NCBI RefSeq assembly: GCF_014647895.1 | Contig: NZ_BMQB01000004.1 | Span: 1 to 64,000, forward strand | Length of the DNA stretch: 64,000 bases | Direction: 5' to 3' | From: Pilimelia anulata | GTDB lineage: Bacteria > Actinomycetota > Actinomycetes > Mycobacteriales > Micromonosporaceae | Shown here: positions 54,548 through 63,443 of the stretch, piece by piece | Position numbering within the stretch: the stretch's first letter is position 1 | Layout of the letters: each line of letters starts with the position of its first letter | Made by a program: the position numbers and the translations under genes | The notes under the pieces: model-generated | Database searches by the model: none | What the model saw: only the letters and a program-made list of their open reading frames with translations | Told to the model about the DNA's origin: nothing

Positions 54548-56215
54548 ATGACGCACCCGCTTGCCACGGCCCACGCCGACACCCTGCAGCGCGCCCTGAC
54601 CGCGATCGCCGAGCGGTCGTACTGGTCGAACTACCCCGAGTCGCCCAGCCCCCGCGTCTACGGCGAGACCGCGGCCGAGGACGGCCGGGCCGCGTACGAG
54701 GGGCTGCTGGGCGGCCGGTTCGCGATCGACGGCCAGCCCGCCGACGGGCAGTGGGTGGCCACCGAGCGCAGCCCGTTCGGCGGCGAGCTGGCGGTGGAGT
54801 ACCCGCACGCCGACGCCGACGCGCTGGTCGCCGCCGCCCGGGCGGCGCTGCCGACCTGGCGGGACGCGGGCCCGCGGGCCCGCGCCGGGGTGTGCCTGGA
54901 GATCCTCGCCCGGATCCACCGGGACGTGTTCACCCTGGCCAACGCGGTGCAGTTCACCACCGGGCAGGCGTTCGTGATGGCGTTCCAGGCCGGCGGCGCG
55001 CACGCGCTGGACCGGGCGCTGGAGGCGGTCGCGTACGGGTACGCCGAGATGACCCGGCACCCGGCCGGCGCCGACTGGGAGAAGCCGGCGGGCAAGGGCG
55101 CCACGCTCGCCCTGACCAAGACCTTCCACGTCGTGCCGCGCGGGGTGGCGCTGGTCGTCGGCTGCCGGACGTTCCCGACCTGGAACTCGTACCCCGGCCT
55201 GTTCGCCTCGCTCGTCACCGGCAACCCGGTGCTGGTCAAGCCGCACCCGTCGGCGGTGCTGCCGCTGGCGCTGACCGTGCGGTACGCCCGCGAGGTGCTG
55301 GCCGCCGCCGGCTTCGACCCGAACCTGGTGCAGCTCGCCGCCGAGGCGCCGGGCGAGGCGCTGGCCAGCACGCTGGCCACCCACCCGGCGGTCCGGATCG
55401 TGGACTTCACCGGCTCGACCGAGTACGGCGACTGGCTGGAGGCCAACGCCGCGCAGGCCCAGGTGTACACGGAGAAGGCGGGCCTGAACAGCGTCGTCAT
55501 CGACTCCACCGACGACTTCGCCGGCCTGTGCCGGAACCTGGCGTTCACGCTGACGCTGTACTCCGGGCAGATGTGCACGACCTCGCAGAACCTGTTCATC
55601 CCGGCCGGCGGCATCGGGACCGACCAGGGCCACAAGTCGTTCGACGAGGTCGCCGAGGGCATCGCCGCCGCGGTCGGCAAGCTGACCGGCGACGACGCCC
55701 GGGCGGTCGAGCTGACCGGCGCGATCGGCGACGAGCGAGTCCTGGAGCGGCTCGACGCCGCCCGCAAGGCCGGCGCGGTCGTGCTCGACTCCCGCGAGAT
55801 CACCCACCCGGCCCACCCGGACGCCGTCGTCCGCACGCCGCTGCTGGTCAAGCTCGACGCCGCCGACACCGCGGTGTACGGCAGCGAGTGGTTCGGCCCG
55901 ATCACCTTCCTCATCGCGGTCGAGTCGACAGCGGCCGCGGTGGACCTGCTGCGCCGGACCGTCGGCGAGCGCGGCGGCCTCACCCTCGGCGTGTACAGCA
56001 CCTCCCCGGCAGTGCTGGACGCCGTCGAGGAGGCGGCGCTGGACGTCGGCGTGCACCTGTCGGCGAACCTGACCGGCGGGGTGTTCGTCAACCAGTCGGC
56101 GGCGTTCAGCGACTTCCACGGCAGCGGCGCGAACGCGGCGGCGAACGCCGCGCTGACCGACGGCGCGTACGTGGCCAGCCGGTTCCGCATCGTCCAGTCC
56201 CGCCGCCACCGCTGA
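54548..56215 (+). CDS. paaN: Phenylacetic acid degradation protein PaaN
   Basis: 555 residues of the aldehyde-dehydrogenase superfamily. NAD(P)-binding and catalytic elements are present: VGCRTFPTWNSYPG, GNPVLVKPHPSAVL, VDFTGSTEYGDWLE, the catalytic Cys in YSGQMCTTSQNLF and WFGPITFLIAVES. In phenylacetate catabolism this protein oxidises the semialdehyde formed after ring opening. No other paa gene is present, so this is an orphan copy whose substrate may differ. It begins 28 bases after the GNAT gene. Confidence 0.87.
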   Translation: MTHPLATAHADTLQRALTAIAERSYWSNYPESPSPRVYGETAAEDGRAAYEGLLGGRFAIDGQPADGQWVATERSPFGGELAVEYPHADADALVAAARAALPTWRDAGPRARAGVCLEILARIHRDVFTLANAVQFTTGQAFVMAFQAGGAHALDRALEAVAYGYAEMTRHPAGADWEKPAGKGATLALTKTFHVVPRGVALVVGCRTFPTWNSYPGLFASLVTGNPVLVKPHPSAVLPLALTVRYAREVLAAAGFDPNLVQLAAEAPGEALASTLATHPAVRIVDFTGSTEYGDWLEANAAQAQVYTEKAGLNSVVIDSTDDFAGLCRNLAFTLTLYSGQMCTTSQNLFIPAGGIGTDQGHKSFDEVAEGIAAAVGKLTGDDARAVELTGAIGDERVLERLDAARKAGAVVLDSREITHPAHPDAVVRTPLLVKLDAADTAVYGSEWFGPITFLIAVESTAAAVDLLRRTVGERGGLTLGVYSTSPAVLDAVEEAALDVGVHLSANLTGGVFVNQSAAFSDFHGSGANAAANAALTDGAYVASRFRIVQSRRHR

Positions 56216-56224
56216 CCCGGCCGC

Positions 56225-56251
56225 CCGGCCCGCCCTTCCGGGGTGGGCCGG
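56225..56251. terminator. Hairpin between converging paaN and GNAT genes
   Basis: CCGGCCCGCCC (56225-56235) pairs with GGGTGGGCCGG (56241-56251), with one G-T pair, over a TTCCG loop. It sits in the 41-base gap between the converging genes and can end both transcripts. Confidence 0.6.
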
Positions 56252-56256
56252 TGGCG

Positions 56257-56760
56257 TCAGGCCGGGCGGCGGAGGCGGATCTCCGTCTCGCCCGGCTTGG
56301 TCGGGTGCGGCAGCAGCTCGCCGGTCCCGACGAAACCCAGTTTCGCGTACGCCCGCTCGGCCCGGTCGTTGCCGGTGACCACCTCCAGCACGAGGTGCGG
56401 CCGCCCGATCGACCGGGCCCAGCCGGCGAGCGCGTCGACCAGCCCGCCGAGCACGCCGGTGCCGCGGTGGCCCGGCGCGACGTACACCGCGAACAGCGTC
56501 ACCGCGGCCGGGTCGTGCGGCGTCGGCGCCCCGGCGGCGGTCGCGACGAACCGGCCGCGGTGCACCGCGACGAACTGCGCCACCCGGTCGCTGCCGGCCC
56601 GCTCGGCGGTCAGCGCGGCCAGCTCGGCGTCGGACCGCGCGGCGAAGGCGGCGGCGGTCTCCAGGTACGCGTCGGGGGAGTCGGCGAGCATCTCCAGCCG
56701 GACGGCCCGGACCGCCGCCGCGTCGGCGGCGGTCACCCGCCGGATCACCACGTCGCTCAT
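56257..56760 (-). CDS. GNAT-family N-acetyltransferase
   Basis: 167 residues, a single acetyltransferase domain. Strands and loops as in the family: VIRRVTAADAAAVRAVRLEM, LFAVYVAPGHRGTGVLGGLV as the acetyl-CoA-binding segment, VLEVVTGNDRAERAYAKLGF, and a final ETEIRLRR. The acceptor substrate is unknown. Confidence 0.88.
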   Translation of the reverse strand: MSDVVIRRVTAADAAAVRAVRLEMLADSPDAYLETAAAFAARSDAELAALTAERAGSDRVAQFVAVHRGRFVATAAGAPTPHDPAAVTLFAVYVAPGHRGTGVLGGLVDALAGWARSIGRPHLVLEVVTGNDRAERAYAKLGFVGTGELLPHPTKPGETEIRLRRPA

Positions 56761-56848
56761 CGACCCATCCTCCCGGGCCGCCCGCCGCGCCGCCGCGGCG
56801 CGGCGCGGGCGGGTGGGGCGGCCCGGGCGGTGGCCGGCGGCCGGGCGG

Positions 56849-57727
56849 TCAGCGGGCGAGGAGCTGGGTGCCGACCGACCGGCAGAGGTCCCGACCGTAC
56901 GCGAAGCCGAGCTTGCTCGGGTACCGGGCCAGCACGCCGAGCACCCACTCCGGCGCGATGGCCAGGCAGCTCACGTGCCAGAGTTCGTCCTCCTCGCGCA
57001 GCAGCCACCCGTTCTTGATGGCCACGGCGGTCGCGGCGTCCGCCGGCAGCGCCGCCCGGACGCCGAAGTCGCCGGTGCCGCGGACGTTGCGCATCTGGTC
57101 GACCACCCAGGTCGTCCAGCGCGGCCCGGCGGCCCGGCCGTCGGCGACGCACAGTCCGATCCGGACGGTGTCCCGGGCCGAGGTGACCGTGTTGCTCCAC
57201 CGGCCGGGCACCGGCGTGGTCTCGGTGAGGCCGCAGGTGGCGACCATCCGGCGGATCGAGGACTCGCGGCCCATCTCCTCGTACAGGTCCTCGGCCGGGC
57301 CGTTCTCCGAGTCGCGGATCATCGTGGCGATCCGGTCCAGCCGCTCCGCGCCGGGGTCCCGGTTGCGGTAGAACTGCTGGCGCAGGAAGTCCGACGCCAG
57401 CCACACCTTGATCATGGACATCGTGTCGCTCGTGGCGGCCTGGTTGGGCGAGCCGGTGATCCGCCCGGTGTTGCGGTCCAATAGGGCCCATGAGGCGAAA
57501 CCGGGCGCCCGTACGGCCACCGGCTGTGGCGACAGCGTCACGGCCTGCGGCCGGGCCGGCTGTGCGGGGACGATCCGCGGTGTCGGATCGTCGACCACGA
57601 GTGCACTGATGGTGAAGCCCAGTCCGATCACCACCAGTAGTGCTACTGATGCGTACAGAACTTGTCGCAGGTGAGGAGGGGTGTCGCTGGGGCGGCGATG
57701 CGCGGGAGAGTGAGATGCCGGTGACAC
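56849..57727 (-). CDS. Beta-lactamase-fold serine hydrolase, membrane-anchored
   Basis: 292 residues. A single membrane helix (VLYASVALLVVIGLGFTISA, about 24-43) is followed by an extracytoplasmic class A beta-lactamase-like domain. It keeps SMIK (nucleophile Ser and Lys, in TMSMIKVWLASDF) and KNG in place of KTG; the SDN loop reads SEN (RDSENGPAEDLYEEM). No clear omega-loop Glu was picked out. A role in envelope peptide or ester chemistry is more likely than antibiotic resistance. GTG start without a clear ribosome site. Confidence 0.75.
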   Translation of the reverse strand: MSPASHSPAHRRPSDTPPHLRQVLYASVALLVVIGLGFTISALVVDDPTPRIVPAQPARPQAVTLSPQPVAVRAPGFASWALLDRNTGRITGSPNQAATSDTMSMIKVWLASDFLRQQFYRNRDPGAERLDRIATMIRDSENGPAEDLYEEMGRESSIRRMVATCGLTETTPVPGRWSNTVTSARDTVRIGLCVADGRAAGPRWTTWVVDQMRNVRGTGDFGVRAALPADAATAVAIKNGWLLREEDELWHVSCLAIAPEWVLGVLARYPSKLGFAYGRDLCRSVGTQLLAR

Positions 57728-58104
57728 AGAGGACTAACGAGCGCGCCCCGAATACGGCCACGGTGTCCGGTTTGGGGCTGTGCGACGTCTGGTGCGTCGT
57801 GTAGCGTTCGAATCACTGCGTTCGGCGATCCTGCCGGACAAGGGATCACAACGGCTGACGTACGCATGGCGGACGGATGGCCGAGTCGTGAATCGGCTTG
57901 GTCGGGAGTGATCCGGGCCGAGGACGGGGCTGATGAGGACGGTGTTCGACGGGACGCCGACCACGGCGACGTCCCACCGGCACGGCACGGCGTGAACGGC
58001 ACCACATACGCGGCGCACGACTCAGACGACACGGCGGCCCCGATCGGCGTACCTGCCCGGTCGGGGGTCGGAGACCCCGCACCATCACAGTGAGGAAGTG
58101 CACC
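57728..58104. promoter_or_regulatory. Long leader/promoter region of the cold-shock gene
   Basis: No credible gene lies in this 377-base gap. A GGGGTC-GGA-GACCCC hairpin at 58064-58078 ends 14 bases before the GAGGAAG ribosome site of the cold-shock gene. It could affect translation, as in cold-shock leaders of other bacteria, but no such element is recognised by sequence. Confidence 0.4.
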
Positions 58105-58308
58105 GTGGCACAGGGCACCGTTAAGTGGTTCAACAGCGAAAAGGGCTACGGCTTCATCGCCGTCGACGGGGGCCAGGACGTGTTCGTCCACTTCTCGGCG
58201 ATCGAGATGGACGGATACAAGGCCCTGGACGACGGCCAGCGGGTAGAGTTCGAGATCGCGCAGGGGCAGAAGGGTCCGCAGGCCGAGAAGGTCCGGGTCA
58301 TCGCCTGA
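58105..58308 (+). CDS. Cold-shock protein (CspA family)
   Basis: 67 residues, the usual size of a single cold-shock domain; binds single-stranded RNA/DNA and acts as an RNA chaperone. The RNP motifs are intact: KGYGFIAV (RNP1) and VFVHFSAI (RNP2), following [10 protein letters not shown] chose the GTG at 58105 (GAGGAAG six bases upstream); a GTG at 58090 would add five residues. A strong terminator follows. Confidence 0.96.
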   Translation: MAQGTVKWFNSEKGYGFIAVDGGQDVFVHFSAIEMDGYKALDDGQRVEFEIAQGQKGPQAEKVRVIA

Positions 58309-58349
58309 TTCGGCCGGTGCTCTGCCGGAGCCGGTGAAACGAGCCACGT

Positions 58350-58379
58350 AAGGCGTCGATGGACGACCATCGACGCCTT
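58350..58379 (+). terminator. Terminator of the cold-shock gene
   Basis: AAGGCGTCGATGG (58350-58362) and CCATCGACGCCTT (58367-58379) form a perfect 13-bp stem with an ACGA loop, 42 bases after the stop. The A-rich start and T-rich end make it a good intrinsic terminator. Confidence 0.8.
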
Positions 58380-58440
58380 CATCAACTCCCCGCGCGCCGC
58401 ACCCCCGGTGCGGTCGACTCCGCCGCGGGGGGACGGGGCC

Positions 58441-59144
58441 ATGACAACGACGCCGGCACCGCCGTGGTCGGACCCGCTCGTCAGCTTCCCCTGACCCGGT
58501 TCGCCGGCTGGTGGCGGTGCACGATGCGGACGCTGGCCGCCGGCTGGCCCGGTGCCGTCCTGGTCTCCCTGGTCGTACCGGGGCTGCCGACGGCGCTGGC
58601 GTACCTGCCGCTGCTGCGGTACTTCGGCACCGGCGGCACCGGCGCGCTGCCGGACCGGCCGCTGCTGCCGGACGACCCGCTGCCCCTGCTGGTCGCCGGG
58701 CTGGCGCCGCCGATCGTGCTGGCGCTGACCTACCCGCTGGGGTTCGCCGCCATCGCGCGCGTGCTGGTCCTGCGCGCGGCCGGCGAGCCGGCACCCGTGG
58801 GCGCGGCACTGCGGTACGCCGTGCGCCGCCTGCCCGGCCTGCTCGGGCCCTGCCTGGCCGCGGGCCTGCTCGTCGGGCTCGGCGCGCTGCTCTGCCTGCT
58901 GCCGGGCCTCGTCGTCCTCTTCGTGCTCAGCCTGGTCCCCGCGGTCGCGCTGTTCGAGCGGCGCCGGTCGCTGCGCCGCTCCGCCGCGCTGGTCGGCCGC
59001 CGGTGGGACGCCGTCCTCCTCGGCTGCGTGCTGGCCGGGCCCGGCTTCGTGCCGGTCGTCGCCGGCCTCCTGACCTGCTACGCCGAGGCCCGGGCGGGCG
59101 AGGCCCCGCTGTCCACCGCGACCCTGCGCGCCGAGCTGGGCTGA
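58441..59144 (+). CDS. Multi-helix membrane protein with an apparent 5' frameshift
   Basis: The coherent frame ends at 59144 and gives about four to five membrane helices ([57 protein letters not shown]) with a basic loop [21 protein letters not shown], as in small actinobacterial membrane proteins of unknown function. The natural start seems to be ATG 58441 in another frame ([17 protein letters not shown], then TGA); that N-terminal style is typical of these proteins. The two frames would join if one base were added in the CCCC run at 58488-58491. As read, translation could only begin at GTG 58464 or ATG 58524. Sequencing error, mutation or slippage are all possible. Confidence 0.65.
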
Positions 59145-59212
59145 CGCCGCGCCGGCCCGCCGCCGGCGCGCCGGCCGGGGGTCCCACGTGTGGTCGGTGC
59201 GGCCCCTGCCCG

Positions 59213-59239
59213 CTTGCACTCGACCGGGCAGAGTGCTAA
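59213..59239 (+). promoter_or_regulatory. CIRCE element 1 (HrcA operator)
   Basis: CTTGCACTC, nine bases, GAGTGCTAA. It matches the CIRCE consensus TTAGCACTC-N9-GAGTGCTAA except in two positions of the left arm. Binding site for the HrcA repressor upstream of groEL. Confidence 0.9.
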
Positions 59240-59247
59240 ACAAGGTG

Positions 59248-59274
59248 TTGGCACTCGCTGTCGTTGAGTGCCAG
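59248..59274 (+). promoter_or_regulatory. CIRCE element 2 (HrcA operator)
   Basis: TTGGCACTC, nine bases, GAGTGCCAG, starting 35 bp after the first CIRCE. Paired CIRCE sites suggest cooperative HrcA repression. The remaining 200 bases before groEL hold no gene that I can support. Confidence 0.9.
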
Positions 59275-59454
59275 CTCAATGGTCGGGACGGTGGGGCCCC
59301 CGCCGGGCGCGCTGCGCCACTGGTGGGAGGCCGGTCGTCGCGGGCTATCCGGCCCGGCCGACGGTCGCGTGCGCCGTCCCGGCGCGCCGGTCGTAGGTGG
59401 GCGGAGCCCCCGCGCGCCCGGACGGGTGCGCGGTCGGCGCCGCAGTGTCGCTGA

Positions 59455-61098
<1,644 letters not shown>

Positions 61099-61124
61099 TC
61101 CGCCGATAGCACCGCACACCCGGC

Positions 61125-61159
61125 CCCGGCCCCGGACGCGTCGCGCGTCCGGGGCCGGG
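61125..61159 (+). terminator. Terminator of groEL
   Basis: CCCGGCCCCGGACGCG (61125-61140) and CGCGTCCGGGGCCGGG (61144-61159) make a perfect 16-bp stem with a TCG loop, 26 bases after the groEL stop and just before a converging gene. Confidence 0.8.
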
Positions 61160-61171
61160 TGCGTTCGTCCG

Positions 61172-61501
61172 TCAGGCGTTCACGATCTGGCCGATCAGGG
61201 CGACCACCACGGCCGCCGCCGTACCGCTGAGGGCGTCGAGCAGGAACCCGCCGCCGCGCCGCCGGACCGCGTCGAACAGCTCCGGCATGCGCTCGCGCTG
61301 GCGCAGGATCGCCTCGACCGTACCCGGGCCGGTCGGCGTGCCGTCGGCGGTCAGGTGGCCCTCGCGGTGCAGCAGGTCGATCAGCTCCCGGGCCCGGGCC
61401 ACCGCCGGCCCCGGGTCGATCGACCCGACGACCTTGCCGATGTTGCCGTCGCCGTGCATCGAGATGTTGTCGCCGGTGTGGTGGTACTCCGCGGTCGTCA
61501 T
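61172..61501 (-). CDS. Unknown protein sharing an N-terminal motif with its partner
   Basis: 109 residues. Residues 9-25 (TGDNISMHGDGNIGKVV) repeat the motif found at the C-terminus of the DUF6232 protein just upstream (10 of 17 identical). A helical segment follows (ARARELIDLLHREGHLTADG, VEAILRQRERMPELFDAVRR), then a hydrophobic C-terminus (FLLDALSGTAAAVVVALIGQ) that could insert in a membrane. The ATG overlaps the DUF6232 stop (ATGA). No family name assigned; the pair looks like one functional unit. Confidence 0.8.
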   Translation of the reverse strand: MTTAEYHHTGDNISMHGDGNIGKVVGSIDPGPAVARARELIDLLHREGHLTADGTPTGPGTVEAILRQRERMPELFDAVRRRGGGFLLDALSGTAAAVVVALIGQIVNA

Positions 61502-61551
61502 GCCAGCTTCCCCACATTCTTGTCGCCGTACATGTTGATCATGTCGCCGGT
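61427..61551 (-). repeat. Duplicated motif shared by two overlapping genes
   Basis: Reading the reverse strand, 61551-61501 encodes TGDMINMYGDKNVGKLA at the end of one protein, and 61477-61427 encodes TGDNISMHGDGNIGKVV at the start of the next. Several codons are identical (ACC GGC GAC; ATC; ATG; GGC GAC), so they may come from a local duplication. Confidence 0.7.
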
Positions 61552-62058
61552 CAGGTTGACGATGAGCTGCTGCGGCACCTGGCGCACCACCTCGATTTCC
61601 GGCGGATCCTCGATGCAGCGAACAATGAGCTGCACCAGATCCTCGATGACCGTGAATTCCACGCTCGTGAGTACGGCCCGCGGACTGCCGGCCGTCACCA
61701 GTTCCAGGTTGAAGATGGGAACGAGCGGCCGGGCCCGCCGGATGAGGTACCCCAGAATCGCGACATAGCCGCCCAGCACGAGCAGCAGGACGACGCCGGA
61801 GGCGTTCGCGCCAGCGCTGTCGCCTCCGTTCCCGCCCGCCGAGCCGAACGCCCCGGCGGCGCAGCAGCCCAGCGCGAGCACGCCGCCGACCAGCCACCCG
61901 ATCAGGCGGTTGCGCCGCCCGTGCGGGTTGATCGGGTCGAGCCGGGTGCTGCGCACAAGAGCGATGTTGTTGAGCGGGTATACCGCCGATCCGATGTGGA
62001 TGGTACGTTTGGTGATGCGGACATCAATTGACCCCGGACTCACGGAATTCGGATCCAT
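61498..62058 (-). CDS. DUF6232-family membrane protein
   Basis: 186 residues. The N-terminal segment (VRITKRTIHIGSAVYPLNNI) is the family hallmark: a short beta-rich PH-like stretch. Two membrane helices follow (LIGWLVGGVLALGCCAAGAF at about 52-71 and VVLLLVLGGYVAILGYLIRR at about 88-107), then a beta-rich domain (LELVTAGSPRAVLTSVEFTV). The last 17 residues carry the Gly/Asp/Asn motif shared with the next gene. Function is unknown in the literature I know; family members often sit in small operons. Confidence 0.82.
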   Translation of the reverse strand: MDPNSVSPGSIDVRITKRTIHIGSAVYPLNNIALVRSTRLDPINPHGRRNRLIGWLVGGVLALGCCAAGAFGSAGGNGGDSAGANASGVVLLLVLGGYVAILGYLIRRARPLVPIFNLELVTAGSPRAVLTSVEFTVIEDLVQLIVRCIEDPPEIEVVRQVPQQLIVNLTGDMINMYGDKNVGKLA

Positions 62059-62242
62059 ACCCCTGCCTTTCTGTTCCGGGCGCGGGGAGAGCGCGCCCGA
62101 GGACCCCCGGTGCTAGCGGAGTACGGATTTCAACGAGCCGATCTTTCGATGTGACATCGGTTCTTCGGGCATTGAAGTCGGCCCTGTCGTGCGCGCAGTG
62201 CAGTGACATGGCTCGACCCCCGGATTGTTGTACGGTCCAGGA

Positions 62243-63439
62243 ATGACGTCGCAACGGATCACCGAGCTGCTCGCCACAGCGCCCATTCTGGACGGTCACA
62301 ACGACCTCGCCTGGGAGATGCGGGTGCGGGTGGGGTACGACCTCGGGCGCCTCGATCCCGCCGCCGACCAGCGCGGCACCGGCCTGCACACCGACCTGCC
62401 CCGGCTCGCCGCCGGCGGCGTCGGGGCGCAGTTCTGGTCGGTCTACGTCGACGCGGAGGCGCCGCCGGAGCAGCACGTCACGGCGACCCTGGAGCAGATC
62501 GACTTCATCCACCGCTGGGTCGCCGCCCACCCCGACCGGCTCGCCCCGGCGGGCACCGCCGACGAGGTCGAGGCCGCCCGGGCGAGCGGCCGGATCGCCT
62601 GCCTGCTCGGCGCCGAGGGCGGGCACTCGATCGGCGGGTCGCTGGGGGCGCTGCGGATGCTGTACCGGCTGGGCGTCCGGTACCTGACCCTCACCCACAA
62701 CGTGAACGTCGGGTGGGCGGACAGCGCCACCGACACCCCGGCCGCCGGCGGGCTGACCGCGTTCGGCCGCGAGGTCGTCGGCGAGATGAACCGGCTGGGG
62801 ATGCTCGTCGACCTCTCGCACACCGCCCCGGCGACCATGCACGCCGCGCTGGACGCCAGCGCCGCCCCGGCGTTCTTCTCCCACTCCAACGCGCTGGCCC
62901 GCTGCGCCCACCCGCGCAACGTCCCGGACGACGTGCTGCGCCGGGTGCGCGACACCGGCGGGGTGGTGATGGCGACGTTCGTGCCGTGGTTCCTCACCGA
63001 CGAGTGCCGGCAGTGGGCCGAGGGCGCGTTCGCCGAGCTGGACGCGCTGGCCGACCGGTATCCGCCGGGCAGCCCCGAGCTGGCCGCCGCGCGCGAGCGG
63101 TGGCGCGCGGCCCGGGCCGCCCCGCCGGTCGGGCCGGGGGACGTCGCCGACCACCTCGACCACCTGCGCGACGTCGCCGGGGTCGCCGGGGTCGGCCTGG
63201 GCGGGGACTTCGACGGTACGCCGATCGTGGTCCCCGGCCTGCCCGACGTCGCGGCGTACCCGGCGCTGCTGGCGCTGCTCGCCGAGCGCGGCTGGTCCGA
63301 CGCGGACCTGGCCGCGCTGACCCGGCACAACGCGCTGCGGGTGCTGCGCGAGGCGGAGGCGGTGTCGGCGCGGCTGCGCCGCGAGCGCGACCCCTCGGTC
63401 GCCACCCTGGCCGCCCTCGACGGCCCGCCCGCCGCCTGA
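62243..63439 (+). CDS. Membrane dipeptidase (renal dipeptidase family, M19)
   Basis: 398 residues, a zinc TIM-barrel hydrolase. Metal ligands are visible: LDGHNDLAW (His, Asp), LLGAEGGHSIG (bridging Glu), and the His residues in MLVDLSHTAPATM and FFSHSNALARCAHPRN. GVGLGGDFDGTPIV is the late catalytic Asp segment. No signal peptide, so probably cytosolic despite the family name. It cleaves small dipeptides, possibly with D-residues. ATG 62243 follows AGGA very closely. Confidence 0.9.
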   Translation: MTSQRITELLATAPILDGHNDLAWEMRVRVGYDLGRLDPAADQRGTGLHTDLPRLAAGGVGAQFWSVYVDAEAPPEQHVTATLEQIDFIHRWVAAHPDRLAPAGTADEVEAARASGRIACLLGAEGGHSIGGSLGALRMLYRLGVRYLTLTHNVNVGWADSATDTPAAGGLTAFGREVVGEMNRLGMLVDLSHTAPATMHAALDASAAPAFFSHSNALARCAHPRNVPDDVLRRVRDTGGVVMATFVPWFLTDECRQWAEGAFAELDALADRYPPGSPELAAARERWRAARAAPPVGPGDVADHLDHLRDVAGVAGVGLGGDFDGTPIVVPGLPDVAAYPALLALLAERGWSDADLAALTRHNALRVLREAEAVSARLRRERDPSVATLAALDGPPAA

Positions 63440-63443
63440 GGCG

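Noticed and set aside
56849..57727. Antibiotic-hydrolysing class A beta-lactamase
   Set aside because: The SMIK motif is there, but SEN and KNG replace the usual SDN and KTG and no omega-loop Glu was recognised, so only the fold is claimed.
57866..58093. 75-residue ORF before the cold-shock gene
   Set aside because: Acidic, low-complexity translation with no ribosome site; it overlaps the likely leader and hairpin.
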